A stretch of DNA of 64,000 bases from contig NOKP01000008.1 in the NCBI GenBank assembly GCA_002682825.1, forward strand, positions 1,351,595-1,415,594. The letters run 5' to 3'. The DNA comes from Neonectria sp. B-13 (lineage: Eukaryota; Ascomycota; Sordariomycetes; Hypocreales; Nectriaceae). Below the pieces are notes generated by a model. The model searched no databases and had not been told where the DNA came from. It saw only the letters and a program-made list of their open reading frames with translations. Of the stretch, positions 46,130-56,715 are shown piece by piece; positions within the stretch are counted from its first letter, which is position 1, and each line of letters begins with the position of its first letter. The translations under genes and the position numbers were made by a program.

Positions 46130-46800
46130 GTGCGATGGTTTCATCCGGAGTGAAGATGGACGATCGTGTCACAGCTGTCATATCAAACCGACAGGAAGCC
46201 ATCACTTGTTGTCTGGCCACCCTGTGATTCGGGGCAATATGGTCGAGTACCTCGCCGTGGAAGGCATTCTGAGCCGTCTGACACAAATCCGACAAAAACT
46301 CATATTTTGCGAGAGCGAGGTGGTTTACAACGCGCAACGCAGGAACCTCCCGCCAAAGCACTGTACCTGGGCGGAAATACTGAGCAACAAAACCGACTTG
46401 GGGCAGGTTGTTGTTATTCCTGACCAGGCCGAAATCCCATCAGTCATCCACCGCAAGATGATCTCTTGGGATCAATTCCTGTCCCGAGGCACTGGCAGAG
46501 CACTCGCATTCATGAAACTGCCTTTCAGTCACCCGGCAGATTTGTTGTTTACGACGGCTCCCCAATGTTCTCGGACAACTTGGTGCTTCCGAGAACAATC
46601 GAGCGCTTGGGGATAAATTTGTTTGGAACATTGGTAAAATTCCTGTCTCTTTTCATGGCGAGCGGCACTAAGCCTAAAGACTATGTCGATCTATCAAGCC
46701 TTTGGATGGTCACTTCAACCGGAAGCACATTGACCGCGCAAGTTACAAATTGGTCTACGACGACCACCAGTGGTGTTTCTTCCCTTTAGCCAAGACGTTG
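46130..46800 (+). pseudogene. Acetoacetyl-CoA synthetase pseudogene
   Basis: Pieces of an AMP-forming acyl-CoA synthetase lie in all three frames. Frame A at about 46150-46230 reads DDRVTAVISNRQEAITCCLA, a stop codon, then FGAIWSSTSP. Frame B at about 46240-46560 reads ILSRLTQIRQKLIF, then VVYNAQRRNLPPK and LPFSHPADLLF. Frame C at about 46545-46790 reads VVYDGSPMFSD, then LGINLFGT and DLSSLWMVTSTGS. In that order these match acetoacetyl-CoA synthetase (GAIWSS, LDRL, LPFDHP, LYDGSP, FGTS, LSSLRMVTSTGS). At least two in-frame stops and two frameshifts, with the SGTTG-type ATP loop damaged and the C-terminal half missing, show a dead gene. Confidence 0.8.
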
Positions 46801-47238
46801 GCACCAGAGTCCCAATTTAAAATCCCAAACGTCGATCCAATCTAGTCTCACTGATCCCAGACGCCGTAAATGGAGATGTGCACTAGATAAGAGATGACAG
46901 TATGGGTTTTCAACTACGAGTGAGGAGTTTGGCGCAGGAGCCAAATCCGGATGCCTTAAGTCTCGCCAAAGGGAACCCAAATACCACCATGCGTCAAGAA
47001 GTGGCCTAGGATATGCAAGCCGATACCGGGAGCTTAATACATGATATTGACACTGGCTGAGGTATCAGCGAATTAACCATTGAGACCAGTGAGGTGAGAA
47101 AATAACCTTGCGATGCCTTGCTGGGTTGATATGGCTCATCAATCAGCAGTCTTTCTCTGAATTGGTGGTCTTGCGACTCCCCTGTACGACACTCGAGAGT
47201 TTGTTGTCAACAAACATATTACCTCCTACCTACTAAGG
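46801..47238. other. Intergenic, downstream of the APH-type gene
   Basis: 440 bp with no coding signal; probably includes the 3' untranslated region of the minus-strand kinase-like gene. Confidence 0.5.
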
Positions 47239-48447
47239 CTATCCAAGCCAGCGATCAATGAGACAATCTATTGAATACTCCATGGGATAGCCTCCAATGG
47301 CCTCAGTTGGTAGGAAATTTATCCAGTCACGCATTGGTCCCCGATGATCGAGCGTATTGAGTGCTTTGATAAACTCCCAGTATTCTGGGTACCAACCAGC
47401 CATTTCCCAGTCGAGAATAGCGGTCACTTGAACCTCTATTTTGGTTTCCGAACCGTCATCTGCCGGAACCATCTCCTGTGTGACCATGATGTTTCGAGGA
47501 CTCAAATCGCCATGAGTCATGACCATGCGATGATCCTCACGCATGGAGGAGCGAAGCATCTTGATCAACGGCGTGATTGTTCTATTAGGTGCTCGAAAGA
47601 GAAATTCATTGAATTGCGCTTCCGTTTGGATCAGCTCATTGCACACGCGTTGTTCACGTCTCGTGTCTTTGCAAATCCCCGTGGCGAAGCTTCCCAATCG
47701 GAATCGGCCATCTGATGTCTCTGGCTCCACCGCTCGAAGCATTTGGAAGATGTCATTGAGCTGTTTCTGGATAGAAGACTTGTGAGACTGAGTGAGGCCA
47801 GGCCAGATGCTTTCAAGAGTCACACCAGGTGCCCGAGACATAAAGAAATATGTTGAACGGCCACTGCGAAAGGCACCAAGAGTGTCAGGGCTTGGGATCT
47901 CCGGAAACCTTGAGCGAAGGTATTGCAGATTGAAAACATGGTCCAAGTCCATGAACGGGCCGTATTTGAGGGCAATATCAGGACCAAGGCCCACGACGTG
48001 TGCGCCATGGAGTTCATGCAGGGGCTCTGAGGCATCGATTTGTTGGTTGAGAGCTGAGAGGAACTCCTTGGTAACACCATCAGAAGAAAGCTCTTGATCA
48101 GGAAAAGTATCCTTCTGGAATGTAGACTTCAGGACTTGACCACTGAGGGGCTCTACGACTTCGATGGAGTCGTCTGCCAGGAGCGTTTGGGCCTTCTCTA
48201 GAGTAGAGACAGCAGCCTCATTGGTGCCACGTGTATTTTTCTTGCCAGCTGCCTTCGCGAGGCCTTCAACTAACTGAAGATAGGTTGTGTTGAGTTGCTT
48301 AAGGAGATCTGAGAGATCGGTGTTCGGCTCGGATTTGACTCGAGAGATGATTTGGTTCAAAATGACTGTGTTCGCCATCTGACGGGCCTTTTCAAGGTCT
48401 GGCAGTTCCATGTTGGCCTTTGAGCGCAATTCGGATTTCTCTGCCAT
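47239..48447 (-). CDS. APH/choline-kinase-fold phosphotransferase-like protein
   Basis: A single exon of 402 residues. The N-terminal 100 residues are helical and charged and not recognised. From about 150 on it follows the fungal APH family: ALKYGPFMDLDHVFNLQYL, the PSPDTLGAF hinge region, YFFMSRAPGVTLESIWPGL, the Brenner motif THGDLSPRNIMV with Asp314 and Asn319, and the metal-binding ILDWEMAGWYPEYWE with Asp346. All catalytic residues expected of the fold are present. The substrate is unknown; such genes are abundant in Pezizomycotina and sometimes lie near secondary-metabolite or detoxification genes. A TATA-like palindrome lies 70 nt upstream. It sits among relics but is intact. Confidence 0.82.
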   Translation of the reverse strand: MAEKSELRSKANMELPDLEKARQMANTVILNQIISRVKSEPNTDLSDLLKQLNTTYLQLVEGLAKAAGKKNTRGTNEAAVSTLEKAQTLLADDSIEVVEPLSGQVLKSTFQKDTFPDQELSSDGVTKEFLSALNQQIDASEPLHELHGAHVVGLGPDIALKYGPFMDLDHVFNLQYLRSRFPEIPSPDTLGAFRSGRSTYFFMSRAPGVTLESIWPGLTQSHKSSIQKQLNDIFQMLRAVEPETSDGRFRLGSFATGICKDTRREQRVCNELIQTEAQFNEFLFRAPNRTITPLIKMLRSSMREDHRMVMTHGDLSPRNIMVTQEMVPADDGSETKIEVQVTAILDWEMAGWYPEYWEFIKALNTLDHRGPMRDWINFLPTEAIGGYPMEYSIDCLIDRWLG

Positions 48448-48516
48448 CGCTGAGGAAGTGATATGGGAATAAGATCAACACTGGACCAGACCATCCGTCT
48501 AACAATGCGGGATATG

Positions 48517-48526
48517 CTTATATAAG
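48517..48526 (-). promoter_or_regulatory. TATA box candidate for the APH-type gene
   Basis: Perfect palindrome CTTATATAAG, 70 nt upstream of the start codon at 48447 on the minus strand. Confidence 0.5.
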
Positions 48527-51257
48527 GTAAGGGGTTTGCTAAAAGAATGACCCCGATATGCGATTTAGAGAACAAAACCCACGTCTGTGCTCGTAGCTGA
48601 ATGCACTTTTACTGAGTTCGAGTATCGACTTCGACTTTAATCGTGGAGTTGAGCATTGAGGGTGTATTCCACATTTCAAGCTAAATAGGTCGAGATATAT
48701 GGGCTTTCACTACGTAACTAACAATAAAACCTTGTAATTGTGAACAATCAGAGAATTGACCCTTTCAATGTGCTCTCACTAGGCTCTGGTGGTTGCTTTC
48801 ATTTAGCCTTAATCTGGGGCTTTCACTCAACCGACACGAGAGGGTATTGCGGCAGAGTGGCCAGACCGCGCAGCCCGGAATAACGAGGAACACACAAGTC
48901 CGACGGCTGGACTGATGCTCATGAGGCTCTGCTGCATGTACTTGCAAAATAAGGCTCCGGCTGACCACAGGTGCTTGGTGGCATTGCAGTCTTCCACACC
49001 CTCACAAGGTCGCATGATATGGGCAACCCCCACTGTTTGATGTCTGCCGGCAAACCCTTTTGGTCAAGGAGAAGTGAGAAATCTCTGTTTTCATTGGACC
49101 AGTGCAGCGCAGAGCCTCATTCGAACTGACAGAAACCCGAGTTCCCGAAGAAGGGGTGTGGGTGGGGAGGCAGCTCCTTTCGTACTTGGGATGTGATGAG
49201 TGAGACAGAGCCGCATAAACTGTGGTGGCTTGAATCACATGAGCACTGAATCCTGGCACCTTCCTACGATGTTTTTCATTATTTCTAAGTTGGGCGAGCC
49301 CAATACGTATGATGTGCGTCAGCACCTAACAGTGGCACTCGGGGAAGTTGGAACTCCGAGACTTTGGTGAGGGTCCCAACTCAAGACTTTCATCGCCGGA
49401 TTGGACAGAATGACGGCATCGGACATACTATAAATGTTTGAAGCGATATCACGCCACTTCTTTCTATGGGTGCCGTCTCGCTGTGACTCTACTACGGACT
49501 AGAGGCGATCCGAATGGCCAGAATTAATTGGGCGGGGATTGTCATATTTCGAAAGCTCGGTGCAGCCGAGTTACGAAATACTGTGGCGTCCAAGCCGTGG
49601 AGAAAGCGGTGAAGAATGGAACACTCTACTTATTGTCTGCAGGTGCCGAACGGGACCTTGATCGCGACTGGAGGGTTTGGGGCGGATCTGCTTGAAGTGC
49701 TCCATAGTTGCAATACGTCCTCCTGTCTTTGAAACCGGTTCTGAGGTCACACGACTCTCTCACCAGGACTTGGCCACGTCATCTCCACATGCAAAGACGA
49801 TTCGGTCAAGGAGCTTGGGGGCGGGGGGAATATAAGGCTGGGACTGAAGACCACCAATCGGATGATCTCTGACATTAGTTGCACCCATGAATAGCGATAT
49901 TGAGAGCCAAATGCGTAGAGAGTGTCTCAGATCGTCAAAACTGTCAATATGAAGTACCAAATCATACGATCAGTGTCACTTGGAATCCTCAGTCAGGCAG
50001 AAGGACCCCCAGGCTAAGTGCTTCAAACTGAGAACATACCTAACATCCACAAATGAAATGCTAGTAATATGAATGTATAAATCTTTCTGGACATTCTCAA
50101 ATAAGGCTGCGTTTTTAGATGACTATAACGAGGTTGATTTCGTAACCACTACGGTATATAGATCACATTATTTAGAGCCTCTTGAATTGTTGAAAGTATG
50201 AGAAACTCACTGAAGGCTATATGAGGCACTAATTTAAGGTCTTCTTAGTTGCCTTTAAGATAGATAAGGAACCGCAGTTTAAAATAACAGTAGAAAACAA
50301 GCTGCAGACCTGTTACTTGAATTAGAAATGCAGATAGCTTAATGCTAACAAGAGTTCCTCGTACCTTGGGAAGTAATAATCCTTCAACCTAAGGCTTTTA
50401 GAAGTCATAGTCATCATGTTTAGCTAATTAGTGAGCGATCTGCTATAGTTCAGCAGCGAGCAGGTCATCTTGAGTTTATTTCTTTAGCTACTTAGATACA
50501 CCCTATCATGAACAAGAGGCTAATAATACATACTTACTTTCAGATTAAAAAGAATTGAAATCAATCATATTATAAAGCCTCATTTATCACCTTTCTTGCT
50601 TCTAATTGTATAACATAACCTTGACTTACCTAATCGCCAAGATGTGTTGTTTCACCAAGAATATGATCAGTACTCCAAAGGCTGTTAGTGCTGGACACTT
50701 CAGCGTGTAGTATCGACCGTTAGCAGGGCAGACAGACGATGAGTATTACACACACCCAGAGTCGTATCGAGCCTGGCTGTAGAGCCGAAATTCCGGAGTT
50801 GCGGCATTACGTCGTGCTATGTTCAACCACATCATCTTTGCCAACTAAACTATGTCCAGTTATCTGCCGTGATTTCGAGGAGGGTTGTTTTCACGGACTA
50901 TTGGCTGTACAACATAATTTCTGCGATAATGGGACGGGACTTTTGCATCGGCCCTTGGGGGTGTCCATCGGCAGTTGAAGAGAGGGGGATAACTGGTCTT
51001 GAAAGTGCATTTCTGTAAGATTGTGCCGAGCATAAGCGAGGACCCTCTAGATGAGGCTCTGCTCAGGCTCAGAGAAGCTTCATTCAGTTCATCATACTGA
51101 ACGGCAGGAAGGACGTTGAGAGGTTAGGTGTATAAAGGGCGTCATGTAATGCGTGTGAGAACGACAGAGCATTGGAAGAGGCAGTGCAGTTTTACCAATA
51201 CAAGGAACCCGCGGAACTCTTTTCAAGCCACGAGATTACGACTGATCACTTGCCATC
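48527..51257. other. Gene-free, partly AT-rich stretch
   Basis: 2.7 kb with no recognisable gene. The part at about 50040-50650 is strongly AT-rich and TA-rich and resembles RIP-decayed repeat DNA. Frames at 49002-49325 (minus) and 50739-50978 (plus) are short and featureless. The last 130 bp are the dioxygenase promoter. Confidence 0.5.
51131..51136 (+). promoter_or_regulatory. TATA box of the dioxygenase gene
   Basis: TATAAA 122 nt upstream of the start codon at 51258, a normal distance for a fungal core promoter. Confidence 0.55.
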
Positions 51258-52761
51258 ATGACTGCCATTGCACCCATCTCCGCGAGACCCTACCTCCCTA
51301 ACGGGCTCAGGGGAAAGTACCTCTTGCAGGAACCAAACTTTGTTCACTGCCAAGGGACTTCTGCCGATATCGACTGGGTACCCAATTATGAGAAGTACAT
51401 GAAGCGAACCGAAGCACGAAGTGGATTGCCAAATGTTCTGAAGAAGGTCCCAAACAGCTGGCCTGAAGCGCTTGACTCCCCTCTTGTCTGGACATCAGAC
51501 AGCTTTGACAAGCAGGATGACATGATCTTCACACTGGATGAGCACCAGAAGAAAGAAGTCTACGAGGCTGTCAAAAAGTTCAAGAGTAATGATGATATTC
51601 CAGTTCAAAAGCTCCGGCGATATTCTAATATTCAACAGGCCTTGATCTCCATGTTCGAGACATCAACCGAGACAACTTCCCATTGCCAACGCTGGGAAGA
51701 CACTTGGATGTTATGAGCGAGGACTTGCACAATGGGAAAGGGTTTGTGATCATCCGCGGCCTAGACTTGCCCACATCCTCCGATGACAATGAGACCATCG
51801 CCTTCCTGGGCTTGTCGGCCTACGTGGCACCGCAACAGGGTAGACAGGACCAAGACGGAAGTATGATCGGTGAGATTTGCATCCATTGACTCTCCACTCT
51901 TGGTATTACGATATCTGATCACTTTCCAGTGCACATTCTCGATGCGAACAACCCATCGGTTCCCAAAGAGTTGCGACAGTCAGTGTACACCAATGTCGCG
52001 CAGGCAAGTGAACTCCGTCTGAAGGTGTGTACTTACGCTGAATGAGATGCACAGCCATTCCACTCCGATGTCTTCTGTGAGGTGCTGGCTTTGCAGACGA
52101 AGAACTGCTCGCAGAGCGGAGGCAACAGCATCATCGCGTCGGCTTGGACCGTCTACAATGAGCTCGCGGCCACGAGGCCCGACATCATCCACACCCTGGC
52201 AGCGGGAAACTGGACATTTGACACGTGAGTCCTATGGAAACAATCTCACGGCGACCGGAGGAGCAATCGCGATACTGACACCGTTCCAGGTTTGGTCGTG
52301 ACCCGGCGTATCATCAGCGCCCTCTGTTATTTTGCGAGGATGGCAAGATCATCATGAACTTCTCTCGACGCCTCTTAACTGGGGCACCGACATCGCCGCG
52401 AACCCCTGGCATTCCGCCCATGACTGAGGCGCAGGCGGAGGCTCTTGATGCCGTCCATTTCACGGCGCTGAAGCACCAACTGTCCATCCCAATGCAGCAA
52501 GGAGACATCCGCTTCATCAACAACCACGCTGTTCTGCACGGTCGCGATGCTTTCGACGACAGCGACCAGTCCCAGCGTCATCTCGTTCGGCTGTGGCTCC
52601 GGCACCCCGAAAAGGCCTGGCGAATGCCCGCGGGGCTGGACATGGCATGGGACCGCGTTTATGCAGAACTCGGGAGTGAAGGTGATGAGAATTGGCCGCT
52701 CAAGCCTGTGGTCAGTGCAGACCGACTCATTAGTCGCCAGAAGTCCTGCGGGCAGGGTTGA
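51258..52761 (+). CDS. TauD/TfdA-like Fe(II)/2-oxoglutarate dioxygenase
   Basis: Five exons: 51258-51585, 51639-51869, 51930-52003, 52055-52224, 52290-52761; 424 residues. Intron 1 has a TTCTAAT branch and splices in-frame to SLDLHVRDINRDNFPLP. Intron 3 (52004-52054) begins GCAAGT, a GC-AG intron; without splicing there, PFHSD is lost. The facial triad is visible: His214 and Asp216 in PFHSD, and His351 in NNHAVLHGRDAF; the 2-oxoglutarate-binding Arg is in RHLVRLWLRHP. GKGFVIIRGLDLP and LLTGAPTSPRTPGIPPMTEA are typical of fungal TauD-like proteins of about 400 residues. These hydroxylate small substrates (sulfonates, carboxylates, secondary metabolites); the substrate here is unknown. It is convergent with the Zn2Cys6 regulator gene. 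Confidence 0.88.
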
Positions 52762-53183
52762 GATGAAGCCTGCGGTTGTCTATGCTCGTGAGATGGTTAC
52801 GCCCCCTTCTACCGTTACTTGAGATTCTACTGCTTTTTGTTGTGCTTTGCGTTGGCTTGGGATGCGTGCTGGAAACCACAGATTGCCGTGTTTCTCTTTA
52901 CCCTTCTTGGATGTCCCGAGATACCACTCCTTTGGTTTGCTGTTGCAACGATGTGCATATAACAACGTACATTGCTCAGCAGAATCAAGTTTGCTAGTTA
53001 GTAATTGTCACTTACCTTCACATGCTTCAAGACTTCAACAAGTATGTCATCAATATGAATGGTTTCACGAGCAGAAATTCTTTGGGTATGTATTGGGAGA
53101 CAACTAACGGCCAGTGTTGCGAGTGGTACGCTAATTAAGGAGAATAAAATCTCAAAGAGACTAAATAACACCTTACACTGGGT
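52762..53183. other. Convergent spacer
   Basis: About 420 bp between the 3' ends of the dioxygenase (plus) and regulator (minus) genes. Nothing else seen. Confidence 0.55.
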
Positions 53184-55762
53184 TCATAAAGTGTGTGATG
53201 GTTTCCACTCGTGGTCAAACAGCTGAGAAACAAAGTAAGCGTCTGCTTCATAATCCTGCGATTCTTTGAGAGCCCTCCATTCGCGTCCTTGGAGACTTGT
53301 TAGTTTTGGCTGATCACATGTGCAGGGTTTTGGGTGACATGGCGGTGATAAGGTACCTTTCGTAGCAATAGTCGCTCTCAGTTCCCTCAAGTACTCTCTC
53401 TGATCGTCGTTCAAGGATGAAGACTTAATCGGTTCGATTTCTCGGCGACGAGACCAATCAAGCTGGAAAAGCGCATGTCCCTTGCAACAGTAGTGGAAGT
53501 GAGCAAGGAGGGCTTTTGCACCGGCGTGGAACCCTTCTAGAAGACGATAATTCGAGAAGCGAGTCTATGACATGGTGAGAAAACAGCTTTGCAATGTGAA
53601 TTCCTGCCTCTCACACTCAAAGAATATCGAAGAGCAAAATTGCGGTCATGGCCGGTGGCTACTTCGTAGTTGTTCAACAAAATAAATGTGCACAGATAAA
53701 TGACGAACCAATTTGCCGGCTTATTGGCCTCGATGAGAGCACGCAGTCGATTCGTGACGAGACGTGCCAAAGGTAGCAAGATGGATTTGATGACAACTTG
53801 GTCCAGCTGGTTGTCCATGACTGGCGTCACCGGAATATGAAAATAGTATGGGCTAGTGTCATCCCAGAATGGGTGGCCAGTGTCGCTGATGTTGTGTTCA
53901 AGCGTCTCATCGCCAAATACTCTCCATGGTTTCTCGATTAGCCGACTGGCAACCCAGAGATGAAGTGTGTCTTGGAGAAGTTCTGTGTGCTGTGGCTGGA
54001 ACTGGCTCGATGATTAGAAACCGCTGCTGTTAGCGGCGGAGGAACGTACCTGGGATTGATTGATGAGGGAAAGAATCATTGTAAATGTTCTGCCAATAAT
54101 CCGCCCTCTCCCTTCCGTCAAGGCCGACACATGTTGGATGACGCTTTCCTTGATGTGGCGTTTCAGCTCGTAACTTGCTCCCTGAACTCCTTGAATGTCG
54201 GCCAGAGCGTACGGGGCACACTGGAGTGACTTGTTCTCCCCGTTCGGCGACTTCCATGTATAAGACAGAATATCGCTCGGGAGAGGAACAAACCTCTTGA
54301 CCTGGACATTGATTGATGCATTTCCGTAGCCCTGGGTCAGCGTGACCCATTTGGCTTCTTTCGACTGCCAGGTGGCGATTTCTTTCAGACCCTTTCCGAG
54401 CCACCTGCGCGACCATACGAAGTCCTCCGAGGGGCCTAAACGGTTAAATGAGTATAATGCCATCCTTGAATCTCTTTGGTCTACCGTACCTAGCCTAAAC
54501 AGGGGAATATCCGTGACCTTGTACCGGATGCATGGAAGTCTGTTTGGACTTGCTAGTTGACAAGTGAGACACGGCCTATCTGGATCATCACCGTCCGGAA
54601 AGCACTTTCTTGGTCAGCTGGGACGACTATTCGCGGGGAAAATACCTACTCTGACTCGATATAGGTGGCAGCGCATGCATGCCTTTCTCATCCGTGTCAA
54701 CCTGGTTTCCTCTTTCGTCTTCTCATCTGGAAACCGCCGTCGCTTTGCTACCCCGTTCTGTACCGGCCCTCGCTTGATGGCTTTTCGATGAACGCGTGCT
54801 CTTTCCATCTGCTCTGATTTGGTTTCTTGGGTTCGTCTTGTATCGAATTGCCTGGCGTCAATGCGAGGATCTAGCTGTAAACTTGGGGGTTGGTCGGTCG
54901 GGTGCTGGCTGATAGCAGGGAGGAATGCCTGCATATCGACAGGCGCGACAGGGACAGCCATAGTGGGATCCCATGCATCCAGCATATCGAGTCCGGGTGA
55001 CAAAGTATTGGCAGCCACCGGCCCGTTGGAAGATCGAACAGACACCTCGGCCACGGCGTTGCACAACAAGGGCACAGGGTCCGGAGAAGCCGAATCGGAG
55101 CTTTGCTCTGTAACACCCCATGATGTTTCTGATACCGCATCAAAAGCCACGAAAGAACCCAAAGTTGGCTCGGCCTGCGAAGTTGGGTTGGGTATGAAGG
55201 GTTGGGTCAGGGTGTTGTTTGGCTGATAGAGAAATGAAGATTGGTAGGCACCCGTTAGGTGAATCTGATGATTGCCATGACTACCATAACTGATTTCAGT
55301 TGATTGAACTGTGTTGAATGAAGAGGAAGCAGCTGGGTGCACGGGGTGAGACTGGAGTGAAAGACAGGTGGCTGGGAATGCTGGGTGAGACTGAGGTGGA
55401 AGACCGGCAGTTGGCTCGCCTGGGCGAGACTGAAGTGGGATATCGTATGGTTCAGGATCACAGGTGCCGAAGACAGGGTAGCTCGGAGCCTGACATGGAT
55501 AATGAAGGAATGGGGCTTGGGCGGCTAAGAAAGCTTCTTCTGGCACAAGCTGGCTGTTGTTCGCTAGCAGGGGAGTATGCAAGTGCTGGGGGAAAGCTGG
55601 ATCGAGCCAGACGCCAATACCAATAGGATCTTGCTGGAAGAAAGAGTTTCCTTGGAGAGACGGTGGGAGAGTAGCGGTGACTCGGTTCGGCTGGTGGGAT
55701 GGGCCATTGGTAGCCTGGTCGCGATCGGCCTCCTGATGGTTGCTGAGGTGCGGAGTCGTCAT
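53184..55762 (-). CDS. Zn2Cys6 fungal transcription factor
   Basis: Five exons: 54650-55762, 54050-54604, 53615-54001, 53357-53564, 53184-53287; 788 residues. The zinc cluster is internal: ACMRCHLYRVR is split by a 45-nt intron from CFPDGDDPDRPCLTCQ and a last Cys nine residues on, giving CX2CX6CX10CX2CX9C around residues 358-400. Residues 1-330 are rich in Pro, Gln, Ser and His, an activation-type region, and include three copies of a 13-residue repeat. The C-terminal part (TQGYGN, FVPLPSD, KGHALFQLDW, YFVSQLFDHEW) follows a known fungal regulator family. The fourth intron (69 nt, branch ACTAAC) is a multiple of three without stops, so retention would still give protein. It shares a 950-bp spacer with the amidase and may regulate its neighbours; that is inference. 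Confidence 0.85.
55326..55440. repeat. Three 39-bp coding repeats in the regulator gene
   Basis: Units starting GGG(T/C)GAGACTG at 55344, 55383 and 55422, exactly 39 bp apart. On the minus strand they encode three 13-residue units of the type (L/P)QS(H/R)P in the Pro/Gln-rich region. Related GAGACTGGAGT pieces occur upstream of the start codon at about 55862-55916. Confidence 0.8.
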
Positions 55763-56715
55763 GGCTTCTGGATCGCGGACTTGTTGAGTTGGACAGGGGA
55801 CGGCAGATCAAAACAACCGGAGATGGCTTGGAGCAACAAATGAATGGGTACCTGTACGGATAGACTGGAGTGGAAGAGAAAAGAGAGGTGGCGGGTATGT
55901 CGGAGAGACTGGAGTACGACGCAAACAAATGCAGCGGGGGAGGTGAGACAATCGCGAAGAATATTATCCCGCGAAAACCCTGGGCTGTGCCGCTGAATAA
56001 CCGGGATCCGAACCATGATAGGCGGTGGCTGTGCAGCTGCATATAATCCGGAGCGTCGAATAGAAGGCTGGCTTAACGCAGCCTGCTGCTGTGAAATGGT
56101 GTGAGTCGCAGCCGAGACCAGGCGACCAACGACGAGGCAGACAATTGATGCTGGTCTAGAGCGCAGTAGCCCGCCCTTGAGCATTCTCACCGGTCCAAAA
56201 GACTCGTGTGTGTCCTAAGTTGTATCAAATGGACTGACACCTACCCGATTCATTAATTACAAACGAGGCTGACTGTCTCGGGTGCGTGTGACCTGCCGTT
56301 GCTGAGGCCGTCCGTCGTGTAGCCCAGATCACTTGCACGAAGAACCAGGAGAACTGCAACACAAGCCCCGAGCCTCGAGACAAAGCCTCGACTTACGAGA
56401 CAATGTGAAGCACAGGAAGCACAGGAAGCATAGCCCTGCAACATGCAGGACGCTGACATGCAAGGATGCATTCTCACCGGTCGTTCCTCCTACTCTTGGG
56501 CCTCCGGACTCCGTTCTTCACTGCCCCGGTGCAACGATTCACGATCGTCCAAGTCGGCTCGTTGCCGCCGGAAGGAGCCATGGAGAATTTGGGATTTATT
56601 CTACCCTCCCGCTGCAAGTTCGCCTCGCATTCGGCCTTGCACCTCGCCTCGGATCTCAGCCGTGACCAGCATTACAACCGTTGCAACGCATCCCCGTATA
56701 CCACTTTGAGAAGCC
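55763..56715. promoter_or_regulatory. Divergent promoter region between regulator and amidase
   Basis: 950 bp separating the starts of a Zn2Cys6 regulator (minus) and an amidase (plus). Contains pieces related to the 39-bp repeat near 55862-55916 and an AAGCACAGG duplication near 56408-56430. Several short upstream frames on the plus strand; none recognised. Confidence 0.45.
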
